NCBI GenBank assembly: GCA_964556665.1 | Contig: CAZKXU010000045.1 | Coordinates: 1-26,432 of the forward strand | Source of the DNA: CAZKXU01 sp964556665 | GTDB lineage: Bacteria > Bdellovibrionota_C > UBA2361 > CAZKXU01 | DNA: 26,432 nt | Direction of reading: 5' to 3' | Shown here: positions 8,390 to 15,901 of the stretch, piece by piece | Position numbering within the stretch: the first letter of the stretch is position 1 | Layout of the letters: every line of letters begins with the position of its first letter | The notes under the pieces: generated by a model | Databases searched by the model: none | What the model was told of the DNA's origin: nothing | The model's input: only the letters and a program-made list of their open reading frames with translations | Translations under genes and position numbers: made by a program

Positions 8390-10153
8390 CTAACCCTGAT
8401 CAGTTCTGCCAAATCTTTCTCGTATACGGCGATCTCGAATCTTTTCTACTCTGCCCCCTATAGTCGTTTGAAGCTTCCGATATACCCAGGCAAAAGGGGC
8501 CATAAGATGAAGTGTCCATTTAGAGAGATCAAATGCTGCCGCTACGATCTCCGGTTTGAAGCGATCTCCTATTACAACCTTCGGAAAATAATCGAGGAAG
8601 TTATATATAACGAAAGTAGCCGCATATTTAAATATATAAAAGCGGATGTCAGTCCTATCCCCTGGTATTAACTGATCCAGACACTCAGAGCATGAGATCC
8701 AGTACCCTATAGAAGCCACATACTGAACAACCGATGTACGAGCTGAGAGATCAGGAAACTGTTTTTCAAAAGCTAAAATCCTACTGTTAAATCTAACATA
8801 GAATCTCCCGTACAAATCGGGCGTCTGCTTAGAGGCTTTAATAGAGACCAGAAGTTTCTCTAAATATTGCTTTGCTGCTTTAAGATTTAACTTTATTGTA
8901 TCTATGGGATCGTCACCCATGGCAGCACTAAGAAGTCTTAGGCCCTGATTTAATGCATCCCTCCCTTCAGTACTAAGTCTATCTTCTCGTACGGAGAGAC
9001 TCAATCGCAACACCTGTTCATGTACCTGCATTACACCAGCCTGCATGCTAGCTATTTGATCTGCTTGAGTGGCCGTATTAGCCTCGTCTACCAGGTCTTC
9101 AATGTTGTCGATTATGTCTCTTACTAAAGTTGTACTTGCACCCTGTCCCCATATCGGATTTTTCTTTCGCAGCTCTGCATGATACTCTTTCCACCTTTCA
9201 GACTGCCTTTGAAGATCTCGTAAATCTTGTAGCAGCGCATCTTTTTCAAGCTCTACCTGCATTCGCCTTTCACCAGCACTAGAATCTGCTTGTTCTGGGG
9301 AAAGAATCTGCGCAAGAGTTCTAGTTAAAAGAATTAATCTGAATAATTTAGGATGCGACTGTGCAGTTACCTGATCCCCAAGCTGACCTTCTAATGTACT
9401 AATACTGCTCTTACACTCTGATACTCTATCTCCCAACTTTCCAATTCGTGTCATCACAACTGCAGGGACTCCATTCTCGAGGCAATGATTCGCAAAATCT
9501 TCTTTTCTGAAATACCGAAAGGTTAAACAAAGCTGCCCTGCGCTTCTGCATAACGCATCAATATCACTTCTTATAGAAAGACCCTGTGTTTCTCCCTTAA
9601 CATCGCCTATAAGTTTTGAAATCTCATCTGTAAGACCAACAACATGTTTAATACGAAGAGTAACCTTACCAACTAGCGCTTCATGAGTAGCAGTGGTCTC
9701 CAAATGGAGAAGTCCAAGATTTTCTAGCTCCCGCTCATGCTTTTTATGACGCGCAAATCCAACTCCAGCTGTAGCAGAGAGTACTAACACCCAGACATGA
9801 GCTACTGCTGCTGAAAAAGCCCAGCCTGGATGAGTGCGGAAGAAGCTAAAAGGATCGGCGCTGAAAAAAGCGGCTAATGGCAATGCAACTAATTCAGATG
9901 CAACTATCGCTGTAGAAGTAAACGAAAGAGCCCCAACTAAATTCTTAACTGAATTTAATATCCTGCTAGGCTTTGTTTCTTGTTGCTGCGGCTCTGACCT
10001 AGCCCCTCCGACAGCGCTAGCCGGCGTTGCTAATAACTTGAGACGAGAATCGGGCACAAAAGGTCGAAATGAAGTAGCAGCAGTAACACTAGGTGGAGCA
10101 TCAAATCTACTACCACCTTCATCAATATGATTTTGTGCTACACCAGGACTCAT
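8390..10153 (-). CDS. Unrecognised membrane protein with long helical/coiled-coil region
   Basis: 587 residues, not matched to any family I recognise. The first 65 residues are polar and low-complexity (Pro, Ala, Gln rich). Two membrane segments at about 74-97 and 110-133 form a hairpin, followed by a basic stretch (RHKKHERE). Residues 140-460 are almost entirely helical, with a charged coiled-coil-like segment at about 295-330 (ELEKDALLQDLRDLQRQSER). A hydrophobic aromatic stretch, FYIFKYAATFVIYNFLDYF (505-523), may be a third membrane or membrane-surface helix, and the tail is strongly basic (EKIRDRRIRERFGR). No catalytic motif is seen. The layout would suit a membrane-tethered scaffold, but this is speculation. 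It is a single gene flanked by convergent and repeat DNA. The ATG at 10153 lacks a strong Shine-Dalgarno sequence. Confidence 0.75.
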   Translation of the reverse strand: MSPGVAQNHIDEGGSRFDAPPSVTAATSFRPFVPDSRLKLLATPASAVGGARSEPQQQETKPSRILNSVKNLVGALSFTSTAIVASELVALPLAAFFSADPFSFFRTHPGWAFSAAVAHVWVLVLSATAGVGFARHKKHERELENLGLLHLETTATHEALVGKVTLRIKHVVGLTDEISKLIGDVKGETQGLSIRSDIDALCRSAGQLCLTFRYFRKEDFANHCLENGVPAVVMTRIGKLGDRVSECKSSISTLEGQLGDQVTAQSHPKLFRLILLTRTLAQILSPEQADSSAGERRMQVELEKDALLQDLRDLQRQSERWKEYHAELRKKNPIWGQGASTTLVRDIIDNIEDLVDEANTATQADQIASMQAGVMQVHEQVLRLSLSVREDRLSTEGRDALNQGLRLLSAAMGDDPIDTIKLNLKAAKQYLEKLLVSIKASKQTPDLYGRFYVRFNSRILAFEKQFPDLSARTSVVQYVASIGYWISCSECLDQLIPGDRTDIRFYIFKYAATFVIYNFLDYFPKVVIGDRFKPEIVAAAFDLSKWTLHLMAPFAWVYRKLQTTIGGRVEKIRDRRIRERFGRTDQG

Positions 10154-10185
10154 AAACTGAACTGCATCTGGATCTTACTTGGACG

Positions 10186-10212
10186 GCGGGCTGGAGGCCC
10201 GTGGTCCCAGTA
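10186..10212. repeat. Solitary, decayed arm of the bipartite palindromic repeat (type A)
   Basis: GCGGGCTGGAGGCCCGT followed by GGTCCCAGTA is a single right-hand arm of the family. It has a mismatch in the core hairpin and a T in place of C next to the basal motif. No partner arm is found within 100 bp. It lies 16 bp from the left inverted repeat of the hexamer element at 10229-10399. Confidence 0.8.
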
Positions 10213-10228
10213 CTAAAAAACGTAATTA

Positions 10229-10399
10229 CTCATTAAGTGGGGGCAATCTCCTAGTCCTAGTCCTAGTCCTAGTCTTTGTCTTTGTCCGGAATCCTTACCC
10301 TCGTCACAGTCCACGCCCCGTAGACTAGGACTAGGGCAAAGAACTCGGACAAGGACAAAGACGAGGACTGGGACAAAGAGAATACCCACACTTAATGAG
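10229..10399. repeat. MITE-like element 1: inverted ends around TCNNNG hexamer arrays
   Basis: The ends 10229-10243 and 10385-10399 are 15-bp inverted repeats with one mismatch (CTCATTAAGTG is perfect). Inside, the left half is four in-phase TCCTAG units (10249-10272), two TCTTTG units and TCCGGA. The right half reads, on the minus strand, as TCTTTG, TCCCAG, TCCTCG, TCTTTG, TCCTTG and TCCGAG, then degenerates to TCCTAG. The two halves can pair with each other. A 67-codon reading frame across it on the minus strand is only the 6-nt periodicity. No transposase is present. Confidence 0.7.
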
Positions 10400-10470
10400 C
10401 AAATAATAAAAAACACCCTAACTACCTAGCATAACAGGACTAGCAAGCTAAGCAAATAATAGGAGGAAAC

Positions 10471-11580
10471 CTATACGAAGATATCTTTAACCTTTTCAAA
10501 AAGGCCCTTATTCTTCTTGAAATCCTTACTTTCAACAATACTTAACTTTTGCAAAAGCTCACGGTGATCATCGGAGAGTTTTTTAGGAACTGCGATAGAA
10601 ACACGAACATGCTGGTCACCACGGCTATTAGTGCCTAATATCTGAATTCCCTTGCCTTTAAGTCTGAAGATTTTGCCTGAAGGTGTACCAGCAGGAATCT
10701 TCATCTTAATCTCGCCTTCAAGTGTCGGCACCTCCGTCTCTCCTCCCAGCACCGCTAATGAATACGGGATTGGAACCTCACACACAAGTTCACTATCCTG
10801 ACGTTCAAAGATAGGATGTGATTGGATCGAGATCTGGACATATAGATCACCGGCAGGACCGCCCGAGGTGCCGGACTCCCCCTCTCCTCTTAATTTTAAG
10901 CGCTGCCCCTGGTCAATACCTGCTGGGATCTTGACTGAAACGGTAGCCTCTTTAGATTTAAGCCCTGCACCGGAGCAACTTTTGCATTTATTTTTTACAA
11001 TCTGCCCGGCACCACCGCAGCTCCTACAGGTCTGGCTCAGAGTAAAAAATCCCTGCTGAATTCGCATCTGGCCGCTGCCTTTACAATCAGGACAGCTCTG
11101 CGGTTTTGAACCCGGCTCTCCGCCGCTCCCGCCGCACTCCTCGCACATCAGTCGTCGACCGATCTTAATCTCCTTCTCACAGCCGAAAGCCGCCTCTTCA
11201 AAGGTTATATCAAGATCATATTTTAGATCCCGCCCGGCGCGGCCACGCGAGCCTCTTCCTCCACCGCCTGAAGCGCCGAAAAATGCACCGAAAATATCCT
11301 GGAAAATATCCTCAAATCCGGAGAAGTCACCTCCCTGGCCGAAACCTGCCCCCTGACTAAAAGCTGCATGACCAAACTGATCGTATTTTTGACGCTGCGC
11401 CGGCTCACTTAGAACGGAATAGGCCTCTGTTGCCTCTTTGAACTTTTCTTCAGCAGCCTTATCACCTGGGTTTTTGTCGGGATGGAATTGGACCGCCTTC
11501 TTGCGATAGGCGCGCTTAATCTCATCAGTACTAGCGGTCTTAGAAACCTCTAAAACCTCATAATAATCACGTTTTTCCAC
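10471..11580 (-). CDS. dnaJ: Chaperone protein DnaJ (Hsp40)
   Basis: A type I J-protein co-chaperone that stimulates DnaK ATPase and delivers unfolded clients, 369 residues. The J domain (about 4-67) has HPD at 33-35. A Gly/Phe-rich linker spans about 70-120. The zinc region has four CxxCxGxG repeats with cysteines at 146/149, 163/166, 185/188 and 199/202. Two C-terminal client-binding beta domains follow. The start is GTG at 11580, giving VEKRDYYEVL, which aligns with the usual MAKRDYYEVLG. The gene lies downstream of dnaK, separated by 225 bp that hold a large composite palindrome. Confidence 0.97.
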   Translation of the reverse strand: MEKRDYYEVLEVSKTASTDEIKRAYRKKAVQFHPDKNPGDKAAEEKFKEATEAYSVLSEPAQRQKYDQFGHAAFSQGAGFGQGGDFSGFEDIFQDIFGAFFGASGGGGRGSRGRAGRDLKYDLDITFEEAAFGCEKEIKIGRRLMCEECGGSGGEPGSKPQSCPDCKGSGQMRIQQGFFTLSQTCRSCGGAGQIVKNKCKSCSGAGLKSKEATVSVKIPAGIDQGQRLKLRGEGESGTSGGPAGDLYVQISIQSHPIFERQDSELVCEVPIPYSLAVLGGETEVPTLEGEIKMKIPAGTPSGKIFRLKGKGIQILGTNSRGDQHVRVSIAVPKKLSDDHRELLQKLSIVESKDFKKNKGLFEKVKDIFV

Positions 11581-11667
11581 CGGTTACCGCAACAAGCATA
11601 ACAGGCCGCCGTGTGGCTGCCTATATGAATTAATAAAAACTTAGGAAACCACTCTAATCTCTCACCT

Positions 11668-11780
11668 ATGCGAGCTTCCGCTCGCATCTTGGGCGGATTA
11701 CCATCCGCCCCTACTACAGCATGTTCAGATTTGTAGGGGCAGATGGTTATCTGTCCCAGGTGCGAGCGTCAGCTCGCACC
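11668..11780. repeat. Composite four-hairpin palindrome between dnaK and dnaJ
   Basis: Two halves, 11668-11716 and 11734-11780, are imperfect inverted repeats of about 48 bp around a short centre. Each half holds two small hairpins. Outer hairpins are ATGCGAGC-ttcc-GCTCGCAT (11668-11687) and GGTGCGAGC-gtca-GCTCGCACC (11759-11780). Inner hairpins are GGGCGGAT-tacc-ATCCGCCC (11691-11710) and GGGGCAGAT-ggtt-ATCTGTCCC (11736-11757). Between the inner hairpins, CGGAT/ATCCG changes to CAGAT/ATCTG, a paired substitution. This family is distinct from the CTGGGACC one. In the grpE-dnaK-dnaJ direction it could attenuate transcription into dnaJ, but no T-tract is present. Confidence 0.8.
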
Positions 11781-11805
11781 AAGTAAATTAAGGCTCTCTA
11801 GTTTG

Positions 11806-13749
11806 TTAGTTATTCTGAACCTCTTCAAAGTCGGCGTCAACAACATCATCCTTGCCTGACTTTGCAGAGCCGTTAGTGGCTCCTGCTCCGGCCGCGCCTG
11901 CACCGTTTGTCGCATCAGCTCCTGCTGTTGCCCCGGCCTGCGCAGCGGCACGTTTGTACATCTCCTCAGAGAGCTGATGTGAAGCTTTTGTAAGATTCTC
12001 GGCGGCTGCCTTGATCTTATCAGCTTCCAATGACTCAAGGGATTTTTTAGCTTCCTCAAGTGCCACATTAACTTTACCCTTCTCCTCTGCTGAGAGCTTA
12101 TCGCCTACATCCTTAAGGGTTTTTTCGGTCTGATATATCAATGCATCAAGCTGGTTTCGCGCCTCAATGGCCTCGCGTTTCTTCTTATCCTCATCTGCAT
12201 GCGCCTCAGCATCCTTGACCATACGATCAATCTCCTCTTTGCTTAAGCCAGAGCTTGCTGTGATCTTAATCGACTGCTCTTTGCCGGTCCCAAGATCCTT
12301 GGCTGATACATGCACGATGCCGTTAGCATCAATATCAAAAGTCACCTCAATCTGAGGAATGCCGCGCGGCGCTGGTGGAATTCCAACCAGGTCAAACCGA
12401 CCTAAGGTCTTATTATCTGAGGCCATCTCACGCTCACCTTGCAGCGCATGGATTGAAACCGCCGGTTGGCTGTCTGCTGCCGTAGAAAACACCTGACTCT
12501 TCTTAGTCGGAATGGTTGTATTTTTATCGATTAGTTTAGTAAAAACTCCACCGTAAGTTTCTATACCAAGGCTAAGTGGAGTTACATCGAGAAGCAGTAC
12601 ATCCTTCACCTCGCCAACTAAAACGCCGCCCTGAACAGCTGCCCCGACAGCAACAGCTTCATCTGGATTAACACCCTTTGAAGGCTCACGTCCGAATATC
12701 TCCTTAACTTTAGCTTGAACAGCCGGCATTCTAGTCATACCACCGACAAGAATAACATCTCCGATGTCAGAAGCTTTTACACCTGCATCCTTCATACAGG
12801 TAAGACATGGCTGCACACAGCGCTCGATAAGATCAGCGCAGAGAGCCTCAAGCCTTGATCTTGAAAGCTTAAGATTCATATGCTTTGGCCCAGAGGCATC
12901 AGCAGTTATGAAAGGAAGATTTACGTCCGTCTCTACTGAGCTTGAGAGTTCATGCTTAGCCTTCTCGGCGGCTTCCTTAAGTCTCTGAAGCGCCAAGGTG
13001 TCCTTGCGAAGATCGATACCTTGATCTTTCTTAAATTCATCGGCTAGAAAGTCAACAATACGCAGATCGAAGTCCTCACCGCCTAGGAAGGTATCGCCAT
13101 TAGTAGCCTTTACCTCGAAAACACCATCCCCGAGCTCAAGAATAGAAACGTCGAATGTACCGCCGCCAAGATCGAAGACAGCGATAGTTTTCTCGTGCTT
13201 CTTATCAAGACCGAAAGCCAAAGCCGCTGCGGTAGGTTCATTAATAATACGAAGAACCTCAAGTCCTGCAATCTTGCCGGCATCCTTGGTAGCCTGTCTT
13301 TGCGCATCATCGAAGTAGGCTGGCACAGTAATTACAGCCTGTGAAACCTTCTCACCAAGGTAATCCTCTGCAGTCTGCTTCATCTTCATTAGAATAAAAG
13401 CTGAGATCTCCTGCGGACTCTTCCCCTCATCCTTGAGCTTAACCCAGGCGTCACCGTTTGGAGCTTTAGATATCTCATAAGGGAGCACCTTCTTAGCACG
13501 TGCTACTTCAGGCGCCTCAAATTTTCTGCCGATTAAACGCTTAACCGCAAAGATGGTATTCTTTGGGTTGGTTACCCCCTGACGCTTAGCAACCTGGCCA
13601 ACTAGCCTCTCCCCTGAGTCTGTGACTGCAACAACTGAGGGTGTAGTTCTAGCCCCCTCGCTATTAGCGATAACAACCGCAGAGCCAGCCTCCATGATTG
13701 CGACGCATGAATTTGTAGTACCTAAATCAATTCCTATTACCTTAGCCAT
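11806..13749 (-). CDS. dnaK: Chaperone protein DnaK (Hsp70)
   Basis: An ATP-dependent chaperone of 647 residues, the normal length. The nucleotide-binding domain (about 1-385) opens with GIDLGTTNSCVA (phosphate loop 1) and includes VFDLGGGTFDVSI. The hydrophobic interdomain linker (VLLLDVTPLSLGIE) follows, then the beta substrate-binding domain (about 395-505) and a helical lid. The tail is Gly/Ala-rich and ends DDVVDADFEEVQNN, like other bacterial DnaK tails. The ATG at 13749 has a good Shine-Dalgarno sequence (AGGTG, 5 nt away), one of few clear ones here. It lies 124 bp after grpE and upstream of dnaJ. No CIRCE element (TTAGCACTC-N9-GAGTGCTAA) is seen, so HrcA control is not supported. Confidence 0.98.
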   Translation of the reverse strand: MAKVIGIDLGTTNSCVAIMEAGSAVVIANSEGARTTPSVVAVTDSGERLVGQVAKRQGVTNPKNTIFAVKRLIGRKFEAPEVARAKKVLPYEISKAPNGDAWVKLKDEGKSPQEISAFILMKMKQTAEDYLGEKVSQAVITVPAYFDDAQRQATKDAGKIAGLEVLRIINEPTAAALAFGLDKKHEKTIAVFDLGGGTFDVSILELGDGVFEVKATNGDTFLGGEDFDLRIVDFLADEFKKDQGIDLRKDTLALQRLKEAAEKAKHELSSSVETDVNLPFITADASGPKHMNLKLSRSRLEALCADLIERCVQPCLTCMKDAGVKASDIGDVILVGGMTRMPAVQAKVKEIFGREPSKGVNPDEAVAVGAAVQGGVLVGEVKDVLLLDVTPLSLGIETYGGVFTKLIDKNTTIPTKKSQVFSTAADSQPAVSIHALQGEREMASDNKTLGRFDLVGIPPAPRGIPQIEVTFDIDANGIVHVSAKDLGTGKEQSIKITASSGLSKEEIDRMVKDAEAHADEDKKKREAIEARNQLDALIYQTEKTLKDVGDKLSAEEKGKVNVALEEAKKSLESLEADKIKAAAENLTKASHQLSEEMYKRAAAQAGATAGADATNGAGAAGAGATNGSAKSGKDDVVDADFEEVQNN

Positions 13750-13818
13750 GAAAACACCTATATAGTTAAATCAAAAAATTTAATAATTTTAGCTAGTTAT
13801 CTATCTCGAATTAAACCA

Positions 13819-13842
13819 GTTAACAGTAATATAACTGTTAAC
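13819..13842. promoter_or_regulatory. Inverted repeat GTTAACAGT-N6-ACTGTTAAC in the grpE-dnaK gap
   Basis: Perfect 9-bp arms separated by 6 nt, about 75-100 bp upstream of the dnaK ATG on the minus strand. No T-tract follows in the grpE direction, so an operator is more likely than a terminator. It is not CIRCE. It may bind a heat-shock or other regulator; this is inferred from symmetry and position only. Confidence 0.4.
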
Positions 13843-13873
13843 CATAAAAAGTAGATATTTCAAGAGAGCTGCG

Positions 13874-14419
13874 CTAGCCCTCAGTTCCTTTCTTAGCTGC
13901 CGCTATTACTACTTCTCCAACCCGTATTAGCCTATCCTTATAAAAATAAGGCTTCTTTAACTCATCCAAAATGGTTCCAGCTTTTGCATCTTCTGACTGC
14001 ACCTCACTGAAAGAACGATGAAGATTCGGATCGAAATCCTTACCGATCTGAGACTCCCCACGCACCTCCCATTTGGAGAGTACAGCCACAAACTTCTTAT
14101 GGATTAATTCAAGCCCACTTTTAAGCTTTTCCGGCTCCGCTCCTGAATACTTAAGCGCAAGCTCAAGGTCATCTAGAACATCCAGTACATCTGCAAATAT
14201 ACGCTCGCCCTGATATTTAATCAGCTCACTTCGCTCCTTAGTCGTTCTTTTCTTGAAGTTTTCAAAATCCGCCAAGGCACGTAGATATTTATCCTTACTC
14301 TCCGCTAACTGAGCCTCTAAAGTACTTAGCTCAGATACCTCCCCCTTGTTTTCTGCGGAGGGCTCTGCCTGCTCAAGCTTAGAAAAATCAACATCCCTAT
14401 TCTCTGCATTCTCGGTCAT
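13874..14419 (-). CDS. grpE: Nucleotide exchange factor GrpE
   Basis: The ADP/ATP exchange factor for DnaK, 181 residues, typical length. An acidic, disordered N-terminus (1-30) leads into the long dimerisation helix containing SKDKYLRALADFENFKKRT, the hallmark of the family. A beta-rich head follows, with FDPNLHRSF and GTILDELKKPYFYKDRLIR. It is first in the grpE-dnaK-dnaJ order and divergent from recO, with about 65 bp between the preferred starts. Confidence 0.96.
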   Translation of the reverse strand: MTENAENRDVDFSKLEQAEPSAENKGEVSELSTLEAQLAESKDKYLRALADFENFKKRTTKERSELIKYQGERIFADVLDVLDDLELALKYSGAEPEKLKSGLELIHKKFVAVLSKWEVRGESQIGKDFDPNLHRSFSEVQSEDAKAGTILDELKKPYFYKDRLIRVGEVVIAAAKKGTEG

Positions 14420-14484
14420 AAGTTCACTGTTTTATCTATAAATATACTGGTATGATTCTATAAGCATTTTTGAGTATTTTTTCA

Positions 14485-15129
14485 ATGGGCCGAGAGATTA
14501 TAGAGGAACAGGGGATCGTAATTCGTACCTACCCAAGCGGGGAGGCGGACCTCATATTAAGAATTATGGCCAGGGAGAGGGGGAAAATTAGCCTAATTGC
14601 CAGATACTCCCGCAATAGTAAGCGCCGCTTTAGTGGTGGGTTTGACCTTTTTGACTGTGGAATGTTTGCTGCAAGCCGCGGATCAGGCTCTCTTTATAGG
14701 CTTTCAAGCTTCTCACTACCGAATTCACTAATTAAACTTCGTGACGACTTAGATAAATTCTCACTGGCTTCAGTTTTATGTGAAGCCTACGACAATATAG
14801 TTAAAGAACACCCTTTAGAACCGACCGAAAGCATAGAGTTATACGAGAACCTGTGGCTAGGATTAAAGGCGATCGAACAGAGTAGCGGTGTAAAAGAGGG
14901 GCTGCGCGGCCTCTTTATGGCCCTCTCCCAGCTGCTTGCTATAAGCGGACATGTCGATCTAAGCGAGGCACCTCCGCCCTCTGCAAAAAGCCTATATGCT
15001 CTCTGCTCTAAAATTGAATCTGTATCTGAGCGAGAGTTACGAAGTAAGAGTAACCTTGAAGGGTTAATGTCAGCTCTTCAAAGCTCAATGGCAGCTACAT
15101 CCGCCACCACAACCAGCGGCCTTAAGTGA
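14485..15129 (+). CDS. recO: DNA repair protein RecO
   Basis: The recombination mediator that, with RecF and RecR, loads RecA on SSB-coated gapped DNA. The N-terminal OB-fold is clear (EEQGIVIRTYPSGEADLILR, then RGKISLIARYSRNSKRR), followed by the helical RecO C-terminal domain (SLASVLCEAYDNIV... LRGLFMALSQLLAISGH). The ATG at 14485 gives 214 residues; an in-frame TTG at 14470 would add five, and neither has a strong Shine-Dalgarno sequence. The cysteines that bind zinc in some RecO proteins are not evident. The last 45 bp overlap the 3' end of the convergent zinc-ribbon gene, so the unusual Ala/Thr/Ser-rich tail is constrained by the opposite gene's CGGGCSCH coding. Confidence 0.9.
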   Translation: MGREIIEEQGIVIRTYPSGEADLILRIMARERGKISLIARYSRNSKRRFSGGFDLFDCGMFAASRGSGSLYRLSSFSLPNSLIKLRDDLDKFSLASVLCEAYDNIVKEHPLEPTESIELYENLWLGLKAIEQSSGVKEGLRGLFMALSQLLAISGHVDLSEAPPPSAKSLYALCSKIESVSERELRSKSNLEGLMSALQSSMAATSATTTSGLK

Positions 15130-15429
15130 TTTTTTACTCTCTTTTGTCTCTTTGGCTGCAGCACCATCAGCTGGTTTAGAATCTTTCTCTGACTTAGATT
15201 TTTCAACTGTCCCAGAAGAAGATGATGATGACGAGCTCCCTGACTGATAGTCGGTCTTATACCATCCGCTCCCTTTTAGATGAAATGCGGATCTAGAGAG
15301 TAATTTAGTAACCTTTCTCTTTTCCCCCTTCTCTTTACAGTTTGGACACTGCGTAAGTGCTTTCTCAGAGACTTTCTGCACTACTTCGATTACTCCACAT
15401 TGCGGACATTCGTATTCATAGATCGGCAT
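15085..15429 (-). CDS. FmdB/CxxC-CxxC zinc-ribbon protein
   Basis: A 114-residue protein of the FmdB family of putative regulators. The zinc ribbon has CPQC (residues 9-12) and CPNC (28-31) after the diagnostic opening MPIYEYECPQCG. A Ser run and a charged low-complexity linker (about 64-103) follow, and the C-terminus is CGGGCSCH, a possible second metal site. Function is unknown for the family despite the name. The ATG has a good Shine-Dalgarno sequence (AGAGGA, 8 nt away). The 3' end overlaps recO by 45 bp in convergent orientation. Confidence 0.88.
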   Translation of the reverse strand: MPIYEYECPQCGVIEVVQKVSEKALTQCPNCKEKGEKRKVTKLLSRSAFHLKGSGWYKTDYQSGSSSSSSSSGTVEKSKSEKDSKPADGAAAKETKESKKSLKAAGCGGGCSCH

Positions 15430-15444
15430 AATAAATTCCTCTTG

Positions 15445-15472
15445 TATTTACGTATAGTTAGATGCGTAAATA
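15445..15472. promoter_or_regulatory. Inverted repeat TATTTACG-N12-CGTAAATA upstream of the zinc-ribbon gene
   Basis: Perfect 8-bp arms 16-43 bp upstream of the FmdB-type start, where a promoter and operator would lie. A similar core, TTTACGTAAA, is at 309-318 ahead of the symporter. The two may be sites for one regulator, but two instances are weak evidence. Confidence 0.35.
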
Positions 15473-15486
15473 TTAAAACTTGGTGC

Positions 15487-15512
15487 TAAAACGGTGTTTA
15501 GACAAAAGCCGT
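15487..15512 (-). terminator. Weak candidate intrinsic terminator after the YggT-family gene
   Basis: On the minus strand ACGG-c-TTT-tgtct-AAA-ca-CCGT forms a bulged stem followed by TTTTAG. It lies about 47 bp beyond the YggT-family stop and before the fmdB-type promoter region. The stem is imperfect and the T-tract short. Confidence 0.3.
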
Positions 15513-15558
15513 AAGGAATTATTTAATCATTTCAGTGGTGTAAGTCAAGGTCCTGAAG

Positions 15559-15864
15559 CTAGCTGAATCGTATTACCTGTGCATAGTCTCTCAATGTCTG
15601 CACTAGAAAAGTCTGAAGAAAATACAGGATCATTAATAAAATTATCGGTGTTAGATCTAGTGTTCCTCCCAAGGGTGGAATATACCGCCTTAGCGGTCTA
15701 AGTAGCGGATCGGTTGATGCCGTAAGAAATCGAACAATTGGATTATAAGGATCCGGGCTCACCCAGGAAAGGATCGCTCTAGCAATCACAAGAAATATAA
15801 CCATTGAAAGTATCATCTCTAACACAAGCGCAATGCCAGCGAGGAAATTTCCGAGGATAATCAT
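15559..15864 (-). CDS. YggT-family membrane protein
   Basis: A 101-residue inner-membrane protein with two hydrophobic segments (about 4-33 and 68-91). Between them is the family signature ARAILSWVSPDPYNPIVRF followed by DPLLRPLRRYIPP. YggT proteins are linked to membrane biogenesis and, in some lineages, cell division or osmotic tolerance; the role here is not determinable. It is 37 bp downstream of the FliN-like gene on the same strand. Confidence 0.92.
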   Translation of the reverse strand: MIILGNFLAGIALVLEMILSMVIFLVIARAILSWVSPDPYNPIVRFLTASTDPLLRPLRRYIPPLGGTLDLTPIILLMILYFLQTFLVQTLRDYAQVIRFS

Positions 15865-15901
15865 GAGTAAACTATACCGATGGAGAGGGGGAATCGCAAT
15901 T

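Noticed and set aside
10245..10380. Possible CRISPR or telomere-like array
   Set aside because: Units are 6 nt with no spacers, no cas genes are nearby, and the array is closed by inverted repeats.
10213..10416. 67-codon minus-strand reading frame
   Set aside because: It is a product of the 6-nt periodicity of the hexamer element (Leu/Val and Gly/Leu runs) and lies between inverted repeats.
13750..13873. CIRCE/HrcA operator before dnaK
   Set aside because: The TTAGCACTC-N9-GAGTGCTAA consensus is absent; only the GTTAACAGT palindrome is present.
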